From contig NZ_CP048422.1 in NCBI RefSeq assembly GCF_010450875.1, positions 613,001-677,000 on the forward strand: a DNA stretch of 64,000 nucleotides. Reading direction: 5' to 3'. Source of the stretch: Sphingomonas insulae. GTDB taxonomy: Bacteria > Pseudomonadota > Alphaproteobacteria > Sphingomonadales > Sphingomonadaceae. Positions 51,255-60,344 of the stretch are shown here, one piece after another. How positions within the stretch are numbered: position 1 is the first letter of the stretch; each line of letters begins with the position of its first letter. Below the pieces are notes generated by a model that saw only the letters and a list, made by a program, of their open reading frames with translations, did not search any database and was not told where the DNA came from. The translations under genes were made by a program, and so were the position numbers.

Positions 51255-53416
51255 AGCGGGCGTTGCAGCGGCTGTCGCGTCGCCGGCGCAAAGTCGCGGC
51301 GGTCGTCACGCGCTGACGGCTGGCGGCCCGGCAGCGCCGGATCGCGACGATCGTCGCGGCGCTCCTCGCGGCGATCGGCACCGGGCTGGTCGTGTCCGGT
51401 CACGCGATCGATCAGATCGTCGAGCTGCTGCTGCGGCTGGGTTGGGATTGCGGGCTGCACGGTGCCGTCGTCCTGTTGCTGCTGCTCTTCGTCGCGCGAC
51501 TGCTGAGGGATCGGATTGCCGTCCTCGTCCACCATCATCCCGCCGTTGTCGGGCTGACCGAAATAGGTCTCCTCGTCAGGCTCCAGCTGCCATTCGGGCA
51601 GGGTCACCTGCGTTTCGAACTGTTCGATCGGACGACTGGCGGTCGCCGGCTTCATGAATGCGGCGAAGGCGCGGGCGGGAGCGGTGCCGCCGTGCAGGCC
51701 GCTGATCGGACGGGCATCGTCGCGCCCCATCCACACCCCCGTCGTCAGCCCACTGGAAAAGCCGAGGAACCAGCCGTCCTTGGACGAGCTGGTCGTGCCG
51801 GTCTTGCCCGCGACCGGGCGGCCGATCTGGGCGGCGCGGCCGGTGCCGGTATTCACCGCCGTCTGCAACAGGTCGGTCATCTGTGCCGCGACATAGGGCG
51901 CGACGAGGACGTGGCTGCGGTCGACCTCGTGCGTGTAGATCGTCTGGCCGTTCGCCGTCACCTTGGTGATGCCATAGGGGGTGATCGCGACGCCCTTGTT
52001 GGCGACGCTTGCAAAGGCGCGGGTCATGTCGATGAGGCGGACGTCGGACGTGCCGAGCACCATCGAGGGGTGGGTGTTGACCGGCGTGGTGATGCCGAAC
52101 CGCCGCGCCATGTCGGCGACGGTGGTGAAGCCCACCTCCTGCCCCAGCTTGGCCGCCACGGTGTTGAGCGAATAGGCGAAGGCGGTGCGCAGCGTCACCT
52201 GCCCGGAATTGCGCCGCGAATCGTTGCGCGGGCTCCAGCCGTCGATCGTCACCGGTTCGTCGACGATCGTATCCTCGGGCTTATGCCCCGCCTCCAGCGC
52301 GGCGAGATAGACGAACAGCTTGAAGGCGGAACCCGGCTGACGCTGCGCCTGCGTCGCGCGATTGTAGATCGAGGCGACATAGTCCTTGCCGCCGACCATC
52401 GCCTTGACCGCGCCGTCGCGGTCCAGGCTGACCAGCGCACCCTGCGCACCGGCGGGGGCATTGGCCCGCACCGCCGCGTCGGCGTCGCGCTGCATGCCGA
52501 GATCGAGCGTCGTCCACACGTCGAGCGGCGCCTCCGTCTCGTCGATCAGCGTGTCGAGCTGCGGCAGCGCCCAGTCGGTGAAGTAGCGCGCGCTGTTCTG
52601 GCGCGGCTCTGGCGCCAGCGCCAGCGACCGGGGGTTGGCATCGTCCGCCTGCGATTGCGTGATCGCGCCGTAGCGCACCATCGAATCCAGGACGACGCCG
52701 GCACGGCCGACGGCGGCCTGCGCGTCGGCGGTGGGCGAATAGTTGGAAGGTGCCTTCACCAGTCCGGCGATCACCGCCGCCTCGGCCAGGCTGAGGCGTT
52801 CGGCACCGTGACCGAAGAACTTGCGCGACGCCGCATCGATGCCATAGGCGCCGCCGCCGTAATAGACCTTGTTCAGGTACAGCTCGAGCACCTGTTCCTT
52901 GCTGAACTTGCGTTCCAGCGCGAGCGCCAGGATCCATTCGCGGAATTTGCGGCCGAACTTCTTCTGGTTGTTGAGGAAGACGTTGCGCGCCAGCTGCTGG
53001 GTGATGGTCGATCCGCCCTGGATCCAGCGCCCGCGTTCGTAACGGACCATCACCGATCGCGCGATGCCGAGCGGGTCGACGCCGGGATGGCTGTAGAAAC
53101 GCCGATCCTCGACCGCCACGGTCGCATCGCGCATCACCTGCGGGATACTGCCATAGGGTAGCCATTCGCCATAGCTTGGCCCCATCGACACGATCACGCT
53201 GCCGTCGGCGGCGTGGACGCGGATCATCTGGCCGTTGGGCGAGGATTTGAGTTCGTCGAAGCTCGGCAGCTGCGAGCGGGCGACATAGACGGCGATCGCC
53301 AGCGCACCCACCGCCAGGATCGCCAGCGCGATCAGGATCTGGAGGGTGACGACGATCCGTCGACGCCAAGGCGAGCGGCGGACGGGAGCGGAGCGGGGGG
53401 TACGCGCACGGGCCAT
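51230..53416 (-). CDS. Class A penicillin-binding protein (PBP1-type)
   Basis: A bifunctional peptidoglycan synthase of 728 residues: cytoplasmic Arg-rich start, transmembrane segment at about 21-46, a glycosyltransferase domain with catalytic EDRRFYSHPG (Glu103) and GGSTITQQLARN, and a transpeptidase domain with the SxxK motif SAFK at 363-366, an SxN in AYSLNTVA and KTGTT. From about residue 640 there is a disordered Gln-, Asp- and Arg-rich tail. The last 25 bp overlap the convergent YgjP-like gene. Confidence 0.95.
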   Translation of the reverse strand: MARARTPRSAPVRRSPWRRRIVVTLQILIALAILAVGALAIAVYVARSQLPSFDELKSSPNGQMIRVHAADGSVIVSMGPSYGEWLPYGSIPQVMRDATVAVEDRRFYSHPGVDPLGIARSVMVRYERGRWIQGGSTITQQLARNVFLNNQKKFGRKFREWILALALERKFSKEQVLELYLNKVYYGGGAYGIDAASRKFFGHGAERLSLAEAAVIAGLVKAPSNYSPTADAQAAVGRAGVVLDSMVRYGAITQSQADDANPRSLALAPEPRQNSARYFTDWALPQLDTLIDETEAPLDVWTTLDLGMQRDADAAVRANAPAGAQGALVSLDRDGAVKAMVGGKDYVASIYNRATQAQRQPGSAFKLFVYLAALEAGHKPEDTIVDEPVTIDGWSPRNDSRRNSGQVTLRTAFAYSLNTVAAKLGQEVGFTTVADMARRFGITTPVNTHPSMVLGTSDVRLIDMTRAFASVANKGVAITPYGITKVTANGQTIYTHEVDRSHVLVAPYVAAQMTDLLQTAVNTGTGRAAQIGRPVAGKTGTTSSSKDGWFLGFSSGLTTGVWMGRDDARPISGLHGGTAPARAFAAFMKPATASRPIEQFETQVTLPEWQLEPDEETYFGQPDNGGMMVDEDGNPIPQQSRDEEQQQQDDGTVQPAIPTQPQQQLDDLIDRVTGHDQPGADRREERRDDRRDPALPGRQPSARDDRRDFAPATRQPLQRPLQDDRPIQ

Positions 53417-53463
53417 GAAGACCGCTGCGATTACCGGTTAACGCACCCCCCTACAAGCCGCCG

Positions 53464-53859
53464 TTACTTGCGCGCGCGAAACTCCAGCGCGATCGAGTTC
53501 ATGCAATAGCGCAGGCCGGTCGGCGGCGGGCCGTCGGGAAAGACGTGGCCCATGTGGCTGTCGCAGCGCGCGCAACGCGTTTCCGTCCGGGTCATGCCGT
53601 GGCTGGTGTCGGTGTGATCCGACACGCGATCGGGCGATATCGGCTGGCTGAAGCTCGGCCAGCCCGATCCGCTGTCGTATTTGTCCGCGCTGTCGAACAG
53701 GTCGAGATGGCAGGCGGCGCAGCAATAGGTGCCATCTGCCTTGTTGTCGGTGAGTGCGCCGGCAAAGGCGCGTTCGGTGCCTGCTTCGCGCAGGACGTGA
53801 TATTGCGCCGGCGTGAGCCGCTTGCGCCACTCGGCTTCCGAAAGGTTGAGCTGATCCAT
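53464..53859 (-). CDS. msrB: Peptide-methionine (R)-S-oxide reductase
   Basis: MsrB repairs methionine R-sulfoxide in proteins. The 131-residue protein has the zinc-binding CxxC pairs (Cys47/Cys50 and Cys96/Cys99), SGSGWPSFSQP, GHVFPDGPPPTGLRYCMNS with catalytic Cys119, and the C-terminal ALEFRAR. It is cytosolic, without a signal peptide. The ATG at 53859 gives the standard start; a much longer frame upstream overlaps the flavoprotein gene and is rejected. Confidence 0.95.
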   Translation of the reverse strand: MDQLNLSEAEWRKRLTPAQYHVLREAGTERAFAGALTDNKADGTYCCAACHLDLFDSADKYDSGSGWPSFSQPISPDRVSDHTDTSHGMTRTETRCARCDSHMGHVFPDGPPPTGLRYCMNSIALEFRARK

Positions 53860-53897
53860 AAAGCCAATCTTGTGAGAGAAGGGGGCGGCGTCAACCG

Positions 53898-54980
53898 CTA
53901 TGGGGTCATTCTGGTCGCATGAGCCATGACCTGGATCAGTGCGGCCGGCATCATCGCCACGACCGGCGCCGACCAGCGGCTTTCCGCAATGCGACGCACG
54001 CCGCCGGCCACCGCCATCGGCCGGGCGAGGCGGCGCGCGAACCGTTCCTGCCACGCCGTCGCCGCGGCGGGACCGCCGATCCGCCAAGCCTCGGCGGCGT
54101 CGATGCCGCTTGCAAGGGCGATGCCCATGCCTTCGCCGGCCAGGCTGGGGATCACGCCCGCCTGATCGCCGAGCCGGAACAGGCCGGGGGTGCCGGTCCG
54201 CTGACGCCATCCATAGGGTACGTTGGCGATCGCATCGACGGTCGCATGTGGCGCGAGATGCGCGATCCGTTCGCCCAGTCGCGGCAGTTCGCGGCCCAGG
54301 CTGGCGATCAGGTCGGCGGGGCTGCCCGCGTCCTGCAATCGCGAACGATGCACCGCCATGCACAGGTTGGCGCTGCCGTCTTCCTGCAGGGCGATCCCCG
54401 CGTAGCCGCGATCGAACAGGTGGAGTTCGATCTGCCCGTCCAGCAGGCGACGCAGCGCCGGTGCGGGTGACAGGCGGACGCGGATGCCCAGCGTGGGGTC
54501 GCTGCCCCGTGCCGATGCCGGCCGCGCCAGTCCGCGCAGGTCGTGCTTGCCGGTCGCCAGGAACAGGGCGTCGGCGGCGATCATCGCGCCGTCGGCCAGA
54601 TGCGCGGTGAGTCCGTCGACGTGACGAACAGTGGCGCCGGTCTCGATCGCCACCCCGCTTCGCATGGCCGCGTGTCGCAGCAGTATGTCCAGCCGCCGTC
54701 GCGAGACGCCGATCGCCGGTCGGGGCAGCATCGCCTCACGTACGCGGCCACCGGCGAAAATCGTCACACGGGTCAGTCGATCGCGGTTGAGCGCGTCGGC
54801 ATCGACGCCCAGCTGGGCGATCCTGTCGAGCGTCCGCCAGCTCACGAAACCGCCGCAAAGGGCATCGCCGTCGGGATGGCGCTCGACCATCACGGGCTGC
54901 GCGCCCGCCGCCGCCAGGCGGATGGCAGCCGCGGATCCGGCCGGGCCGCCGCCGACGATCAGCGCAGCCGTTCGACGCAT
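53898..54980 (-). CDS. FAD-dependent oxidoreductase of the type III PKS cluster
   Basis: The 360-residue flavoprotein has an N-terminal dinucleotide motif ALIVGGGPAGSAAAIRLA, followed by GGFVSWRTLDRI and a second FAD motif FRLGDQAGVIPSLAGEGMGIAL. It resembles geranylgeranyl-reductase-type and aromatic hydroxylase flavoproteins. By context it probably hydroxylates or reduces the polyketide made by the neighbouring synthase, as SrsC does in the Streptomyces srsABC operon. Its ATG overlaps the end of the methyltransferase by 22 bp. Confidence 0.85.
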   Translation of the reverse strand: MRRTAALIVGGGPAGSAAAIRLAAAGAQPVMVERHPDGDALCGGFVSWRTLDRIAQLGVDADALNRDRLTRVTIFAGGRVREAMLPRPAIGVSRRRLDILLRHAAMRSGVAIETGATVRHVDGLTAHLADGAMIAADALFLATGKHDLRGLARPASARGSDPTLGIRVRLSPAPALRRLLDGQIELHLFDRGYAGIALQEDGSANLCMAVHRSRLQDAGSPADLIASLGRELPRLGERIAHLAPHATVDAIANVPYGWRQRTGTPGLFRLGDQAGVIPSLAGEGMGIALASGIDAAEAWRIGGPAAATAWQERFARRLARPMAVAGGVRRIAESRWSAPVVAMMPAALIQVMAHATRMTP

Positions 54981-55659
54981 AGCCGGAACGGAAAGGCGCG
55001 GAACACCCGGGCATCGCCGATGCCTGCCTCGGCCAGCAACGGCGGCCATTCGGCGGGGCGATAGGACCGCGCGATCGACAAGGTGCCGTCATGGCGGACA
55101 ATCGGATGCCAGCGGGCAAACGTCGCGAGCACGGGAAAGCCCGCATAAGCGACGCGATGACGGTGCAGGTCGTTGACCAGCCAGCCGTGCCGCGCCTCCG
55201 CCTCCATGAACCGCAGGAACGCGATCAGCTGCGGCCGTGTCATGTGATGCGCGACGAGGCTGGACACGATCGCATCCCACCCCCGCCGGCCAGTTCGGCG
55301 TAATCGCCGGTACGCCATGTGATCGACGTACCGGCCGGCAGGACGGGCGGCGTGTGCAGGCGCGCCGCCGCCTCGCTGCGGGGATTGAGGTCGATGCCGA
55401 CCAGCTCGGCAGCGATACCCCGGCGCGCCGACCAGCGCGCGATCCGACGCAGCATGTCGCCATCGCCATAGCCCACGTCGAGCAGACGCAGCGACGTTCG
55501 CCCGCGGGTGACCCGGTCCAGGAACCCAAGCGTCGGCCGCGCCGCCAGGGTGACGACGTTCACCCGCGCCAGATCGGCGACGACCGCCGCATAGGTGGCA
55601 GCGGACAGGTCGTCCGCATCCATCAATTCGTCCGCCTGGGCGCGCAAGGCCAGCGTCAT
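54959..55659 (-). pseudogene. Class I SAM methyltransferase, apparently frameshifted
   Basis: Two adjacent frames together encode one methyltransferase. The N-terminal part, from the ATG at 55659 (overlapping the PKS stop), has the SAM motif LRLLDVGYGDGDML and LVGIDLNPRS. The C-terminal part, in another frame, reads WDAIVSSLVAHHMTRPQLI and continues to FPFRLCVERLR at 54959. The switch must occur near 55275-55290, at a run of five C on the plus strand (55280-55284). It may be a real mutation, a sequencing error in the run, or slippage. By position it would methylate the polyketide. Confidence 0.75.
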
Positions 55660-56723
55660 GTCGCGAACCGCAACGCCAGCCCCTCGGCAGCCAGTCCCGG
55701 ACCGAACGCGAGCGCAACCCCCGCGCGCGCTTGCGGTGGATCGGCGAGCAACCGGGCGAGCACGAACATCAACGTCGCCGACGACATGTTGCCGTTGTCG
55801 GCGAGCACCGCCCGCGACGCCGCCAGTGCATCCGCCGGCAGCGACAGGGCGGATTGCACGGCGTCCAGGATCGACCGCCCACCGGCATGCACCGCCCAGA
55901 ACAGGTCGGCGGGCGTGGTGCCGCCGGTGATGGTGGCGACGAAGGCCGGTTCGCCCAGTGCGGTGCCGATGCGGCCCGGCACCGCCCCGTCCAGATGCAT
56001 GGCAAATCCCGTATCGGTGATCGCCCAGCGGATCAGATCGGCGCTATCGGGCAGATTGGCGGCGAACGGTTGGCCGAGCGCCATGCCGCGCGCATCCGCG
56101 GTCACCAGCGCGGCGGCGGCACCGTCGCCGAATTGCAGCATCGCGAGCAGCGGCTCGACCGCCGTGTCGTCCTGCAAATGCAGCGACGACAACTCGACCG
56201 TCACCACCAGCACCCGCGCGGCGGGATCGGAGCGGACGATATGCCGGGCACTGCGCAAGGCGACGATCGCCGCGTAACAGCCCATGAAACCGACCAGCAG
56301 GCGTTCGACATCGGCGGGCAGGCCCAGTCGTGCAGCGACGATCTGATCGATGCCGGGCGCGACGAAACCGGTGCAACTCGCCACCACCAGATGGGTGATG
56401 CCGTCCAGCCCGACGCGTTCCTGCAAGGCGGCCACGGCGGCGAGCGCCAGTTCCGGCGCTTCCCGCGCATAAACCGCCATGCGCGCCGCCGTACCCGGCA
56501 TCGCTGCGGCATAGAAGCCGCCGGGATCGACCGCGCTGGCGCCATCGACGCCCGGCAGGACGGACCAGCGGTGCGCGATGCCGGCACGGGCGGCCATCCG
56601 TGCGAACAGCGGACGGGCGCGTTCCTCTACCCGGCGGTTCGCCCATGTGATGAACGCGTCATGGACGTCATGCGGCGGAACGGCGGTGCCGATGGCGTTA
56701 AGATAGGCAAAATCGGTGGTCAC
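55656..56723 (-). CDS. Type III polyketide synthase
   Basis: This chalcone-synthase-like enzyme condenses an acyl starter with malonyl-CoA. From the GTG at 56723 (GAAGGA 6 bases upstream) it has 355 residues with the complete catalytic triad: Cys117 in VVASCTGFVAPG, His279 in FWAVHAGGRSILD, and Asn312 in LADNGNMSSATL. An earlier ATG at 56777 lacks a ribosome site. The starter and product are not predictable from sequence; long-chain alkylresorcinol or alkylpyrone products are likely for bacterial relatives. It is first in the PKS-methyltransferase-flavoprotein unit. Confidence 0.95.
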   Translation of the reverse strand: MTTDFAYLNAIGTAVPPHDVHDAFITWANRRVEERARPLFARMAARAGIAHRWSVLPGVDGASAVDPGGFYAAAMPGTAARMAVYAREAPELALAAVAALQERVGLDGITHLVVASCTGFVAPGIDQIVAARLGLPADVERLLVGFMGCYAAIVALRSARHIVRSDPAARVLVVTVELSSLHLQDDTAVEPLLAMLQFGDGAAAALVTADARGMALGQPFAANLPDSADLIRWAITDTGFAMHLDGAVPGRIGTALGEPAFVATITGGTTPADLFWAVHAGGRSILDAVQSALSLPADALAASRAVLADNGNMSSATLMFVLARLLADPPQARAGVALAFGPGLAAEGLALRFAT

Positions 56724-56790
56724 CCTTGTCCTTCGATCCGCGGGGTAGGGCGGGAGGAGTAACAACGTCTGGTCCATCGACAAGGATGCA

Positions 56791-56857
56791 GCCGGCGCCG
56801 GACGCCGGCGAAAGGTCCGAATCCGCTCCGATAAGGAGCGGTATATAGCCGTTATAC
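56791..56857. promoter_or_regulatory. Inverted repeats between the PKS and MarR-like genes
   Basis: Three inverted repeats lie in the divergent gap: GCCGGCG/CGCCGGC (56791-56809), CCGCTCC-GATAA-GGAGCGG (56823-56841) and GTATA-N7-TATAC (56841-56857). The last lies in an AT-rich patch and is a plausible operator for a MarR-type dimer; the second could be an operator or a hairpin in the PKS leader. Confidence 0.45.
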
Positions 56858-56920
56858 TTGTCTTTTTTTCGATCCGAATGATAGGTTGACCCGAGCAAAC
56901 GACGCTATGGGGAGTGCGAC

Positions 56921-57388
56921 GTGCCGAACGAGTCCATAGCCGGTCTGGTCAAGGACCTGACCTCACAACTGTCTGCGATCGCTGTGGAATTCGGCACGCG
57001 AGCGGATCGGCTGGCGCATGAATCCGATAGCGGGGTTCCCATGGGGGCGGCGGCGCTCGACCCCCGCGAACTCGCCAAGCAACTGCTCGCGCAACGCATG
57101 GCGCGCTTCGATCACTTTCCTGCCGAACTGTTTCATGAGCCCGCGTGGGACATGTTGCTTGCCCTGTTCGTCGCCCACGAGGAGCGGCGGACGATGAACG
57201 TCAAGACCCTGGTAGCCAGCGCGCAGGCGCCGGTGACGACGTCGCAGCGCTGGATCGACCATTTGCACAAGCTGAAGCTGATCGATCGCGTGATCGATCC
57301 TGTCGACCGCCGCCGAATGGAAATCTCGCTGAGTGATTCGGGCTATACGGCCATAACGGCGTATCTTCGGCGCCTCGGTGCCGCCTGA
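56921..57388 (+). CDS. MarR-like winged-helix regulator
   Basis: The 155-residue protein has a helical N-terminal half and a winged helix at about 70-150: WDMLLALFVAHEERRTMNV, the recognition region APVTTSQRWIDHLHKLKLI, and a wing with DPVDRRRMEISLSDSG. This is the MarR pattern. It uses a GTG start with GGGGAG 6 bases upstream. Placement divergent from the PKS operon, with inverted repeats between, suggests that it controls that operon, itself, or the downstream secreted proteins. Confidence 0.8.
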   Translation: MPNESIAGLVKDLTSQLSAIAVEFGTRADRLAHESDSGVPMGAAALDPRELAKQLLAQRMARFDHFPAELFHEPAWDMLLALFVAHEERRTMNVKTLVASAQAPVTTSQRWIDHLHKLKLIDRVIDPVDRRRMEISLSDSGYTAITAYLRRLGAA

Positions 57389-57643
57389 AATAACCCGATA
57401 TTCGGCTAGAATGCGCCAAACCGACCCGAACATCAAATAGGTCAGCACTACAGCATTGATGGCAGGAGCTGTTGCTTCGCCGCACGATCGAGGACTACTC
57501 GTCTCGTGGAAGGCAAGTTCCCCCATCGCGATGAAATTACCCAAAATGGGTGCGCCCGAACAATCGACACTCGAATTGGTTCCGTAGTTTTTGCTTAAGT
57601 AGAGCAGACGATCCTCACCCCGAGCAAAAAGCAGGGGTGGGCA

Positions 57644-58627
57644 TTGGCTTCGGCAGGGATCAGGGGGGGAATCGTCGACGGCGGATCGTGGCGTGTCGCC
57701 GTGATCCGTGCGATCGCCTGCGTCCTTGGGTTGCTAAGCGTGCTTGCCGACCCCGCCATGGCAGAGACGCGGGCTGGCGTCGCGATCACCAACGTCGCCA
57801 CGGCGACCAGCGACGATCCGGCCGGAAGCGTCCGCTCCAATCCGGCAACGCTGACCGTCGCCGAGCGGCTCGACGTCGAACTCGCGCGCACCGATGAAAA
57901 CCGCATCGACGTAACGCCCGGCGGTACCGCCGTGCCGCTGCTGCTGACCAACAGCGGCAACGGGAACGAGGCGTTCGACCTATTCGCGCTGCCGTCCGAT
58001 GCGTCCGCCCGCGTCCGCCTGATCGCCATCGATCGCGACGGCGACGGGCGTTTCGACGCTGCGATCGATCAGGTGCTGGCGGGTGGACGCACCGCAGAAC
58101 TGGAACCCAGCGCGGTGCTGCGCCTGCTGGTGGTGGTCGATCCCGCGGCGGCGACGGTGACCGCTACGGCGCTCACCGCCATTGCCCGGGCAGCGACCGG
58201 CAGCGGCCCTGAAGGCACGATGTTCGCCGCGCGCGGGGATGCCGGATCCGATGCGGTCACCGGCGCGACACAGGCGCGGGCGGAGGTGGCCGTCCCGATC
58301 GGCGCGGCGACGGACGCGGCACCCGTCCTGTTCAAGTCGCAGAGCGTCCGCGCACCCGACGGGTCGTCCGTTCCGATGACCGGTGCCGTCGTCACCTATC
58401 GGCTGGAGGCACGCTTTACCGGCCCCGCCGCGGCAGCGCGCATCGACGATCCGGTTCCGCAGGGCACACGTTATGTCCCGGGCAGCCTGACACTCGACAG
58501 CGCACCGCTCAGCGACGCCGCCGACGCCGATTCCGGCCAGGCGGACGATGCCACCGTCGCCGTCGCATTGGGCGACATCGCCGCGGCGACGACGCGCACC
58601 GTTCAATTCCAAGTCACCATCCAATGA
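57644..58627 (+). CDS. Secreted DUF11-like protein 1
   Basis: The 327-residue protein starts with TTG (AGGGG upstream) and has a signal peptide (AIACVLGLLSVLADPAMA). An N-terminal strand-rich domain has ITNVATATSDDPAGSVRSNP and an Asp-rich loop DRDGDGRFDAAID that looks like a calcium site. The C-terminal part is DUF11-like: VVTYRLEARF, then DDPVPQGTRYVPGSLTLD. A GTG at 57701 is an alternative start. It overlaps the next gene by 4 bp. Function is unknown. Confidence 0.75.
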   Translation: MASAGIRGGIVDGGSWRVAVIRAIACVLGLLSVLADPAMAETRAGVAITNVATATSDDPAGSVRSNPATLTVAERLDVELARTDENRIDVTPGGTAVPLLLTNSGNGNEAFDLFALPSDASARVRLIAIDRDGDGRFDAAIDQVLAGGRTAELEPSAVLRLLVVVDPAAATVTATALTAIARAATGSGPEGTMFAARGDAGSDAVTGATQARAEVAVPIGAATDAAPVLFKSQSVRAPDGSSVPMTGAVVTYRLEARFTGPAAAARIDDPVPQGTRYVPGSLTLDSAPLSDAADADSGQADDATVAVALGDIAAATTRTVQFQVTIQ

Positions 58628-59112
58628 GGATCTTCACGATGACGCTTCGTATCCTTGCGGCGGCCATACCGGCCCTCGTGCTGGCGGCACCGCTGGCGGC
58701 CGCCGGCCCGCTGACGATGACGACCCGGATGATGGTCGAGAAACGCGTTGCGGCGCGTGACGGATCGACCGCCACGACGATGATCCCGGCGACCCGCGCG
58801 GTGCCGGGCGACCGTATCACCGTCGTCCTCGCCTATCGCAACGGCGGGACGGCGCCGATCGGCAACCTCGTCCTCGCCAACCCAGTACCGCGCAACGTCG
58901 CGTTCCGCGGCGCCGCCGCCGGATCCGCCGCGCCCGAGGTGTCGGTGGACGGCAAGACCTATGGCAGCCTTGACGGGCTTCGCGTGACGACGCCCGATGG
59001 CGCGACGCGGCCGGCGACGGCCAACGATGTCACCCACGTCCGGTGGCGCCTCTCCAGCCCCGTAGCGGCCGGGCAGGGGGGCGAACTCGCGTTCCAGGCC
59101 GTCCTCAAATGA
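58624..59112 (+). CDS. Secreted DUF11-like protein 2
   Basis: The 162-residue protein has a signal peptide (LRILAAAIPALVLAAPLAAA) and a single immunoglobulin-like domain of the DUF11 type: RAVPGDRITVVLAYRNGGTAPI, then LVLANPVPRNVAFRG. It overlaps protein 1 (ATGA), so the two are translated together. The role is unknown; it could be a small partner of the larger surface proteins. Confidence 0.75.
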   Translation: MRIFTMTLRILAAAIPALVLAAPLAAAGPLTMTTRMMVEKRVAARDGSTATTMIPATRAVPGDRITVVLAYRNGGTAPIGNLVLANPVPRNVAFRGAAAGSAAPEVSVDGKTYGSLDGLRVTTPDGATRPATANDVTHVRWRLSSPVAAGQGGELAFQAVLK

Positions 59113-59150
59113 CCAACCCACGCAATCCATCTCAACAGGGAGCAACACGC

Positions 59151-60275
59151 ATGTCCGCACTAGGGGCGCGGCGCCTATTGTTGGCCGGTACGGCCACGAT
59201 AGCGTCGATCGGGACTGCACACGCGCAGTCTACGACCACCGGCACCGTCGCCGGCACGACGATCACCAACACCGCCACGGCGAGCTATACGGTCAACGGC
59301 ACCGCCGGCACGGCGACGTCGAACACCGCGACCTTCGTGGTCGACCGCAAGGTCAACCTGACGGTCATCGCCACGCCGAATACGCCCAAGCAAGTCAATC
59401 TGGACCAGGTCGATGCGTATACGACGTTCCAGGTGACCAACAACACCAACGGCATCCAGGATTTCGCGCTGTCGGCGAACCAGGCGGTGCTGACCGGTAT
59501 CCTGACGGGAACCGACACGTTCGATCTGAACAACCTGAAGATCTTCGTCGATTCCAACAACAACGGCGTCTACGACCCCGGTGTCGATACCAAGACCTTC
59601 ATCGACGAACTCGCGCCCGACGGCAATGCGACGGTGTTCGTGGTCGGCGACATTCCATCGACCGTGGTCGGCAAGATGGCGCAGGTCGGGCTGAAGGCGA
59701 CGGTCGCCGCCGGTGGCACGACGGGCACGCTGGGTCCCGTGCTGGTGCCGACGCCGCTCAACACGCTCAATCAGGACAACGAGATCGATATCGTCTTCGC
59801 CGACGACGATAACGACGGCCTGATCGGCTACGACACGGCGAACAACGGCGCCGGCTGGGCCTATGGCGCGTACGACATCGGCGTCACCGCGGTGAACCTG
59901 TCGGTGGTGAAGTCGGCGACGGTGCTGTCCGACGGCGTCAGCGCGCTCAATCCCAAGGCGCTGCCGGGTGCGATCGTGCAATATTGCCTTACCGTCACCA
60001 ATTCCACGCTGCTCACCCCGGCGACGGGCATCAACCTGACCGACGTCATCCCCGCCAATACCACCTACGTCCCGGGATCGATCAGCGTCGGCGGCCTGGG
60101 CACCGGAGGGGTCTGCCTGACCAACGGCTTCACGCAGAACGACGACGGCACGCCGCCGGCGCTCGGGCCGTACCGCGGGTCGTTCAACGCCACGACGAAG
60201 ACGGTGACCGCGACCATTCCGACGCTGATCGGCGGCGCGTCGGTCGCGGCGAGTTTCCGCGTCAAGATCAACTAA
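59151..60275 (+). CDS. Secreted DUF11-like protein 3
   Basis: The 374-residue protein has a signal peptide (LGARRLLLAGTATIASIGTAHA), a Thr-, Asn- and Gly-rich N-terminal domain (TITNTATASYTVNGTAGTA), two Asp/Asn-rich loops that may bind calcium (DSNNNGVYDPGVD and DDDNDGLIGYD), and a C-terminal DUF11 domain (GAIVQYCLTVTNST, then DVIPANTTYVPGSISVGG). The ATG at 59151 follows AGGGAG; an upstream ATG at 59109 gives a poor leader. It is part of the same series. Confidence 0.75.
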   Translation: MSALGARRLLLAGTATIASIGTAHAQSTTTGTVAGTTITNTATASYTVNGTAGTATSNTATFVVDRKVNLTVIATPNTPKQVNLDQVDAYTTFQVTNNTNGIQDFALSANQAVLTGILTGTDTFDLNNLKIFVDSNNNGVYDPGVDTKTFIDELAPDGNATVFVVGDIPSTVVGKMAQVGLKATVAAGGTTGTLGPVLVPTPLNTLNQDNEIDIVFADDDNDGLIGYDTANNGAGWAYGAYDIGVTAVNLSVVKSATVLSDGVSALNPKALPGAIVQYCLTVTNSTLLTPATGINLTDVIPANTTYVPGSISVGGLGTGGVCLTNGFTQNDDGTPPALGPYRGSFNATTKTVTATIPTLIGGASVAASFRVKIN

Positions 60276-60304
60276 ACCCCTCGATCAGGAAGGAGTTGTC
60301 CGAT

Positions 60305-60331
60305 CCCGGCGCGCGTTACCCCCGCGCCGGG
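60305..60331 (+). promoter_or_regulatory. GC hairpin before the large DUF11 gene
   Basis: CCCGGCGCG (60305-60313) pairs perfectly with CGCGCCGGG (60323-60331) in the 69-bp gap before the gene starting at 60345. There is no T run, so it may stabilise the upstream message or reduce read-through rather than terminate. Confidence 0.5.
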
Positions 60332-60344
60332 ACACGGCCCCCTT

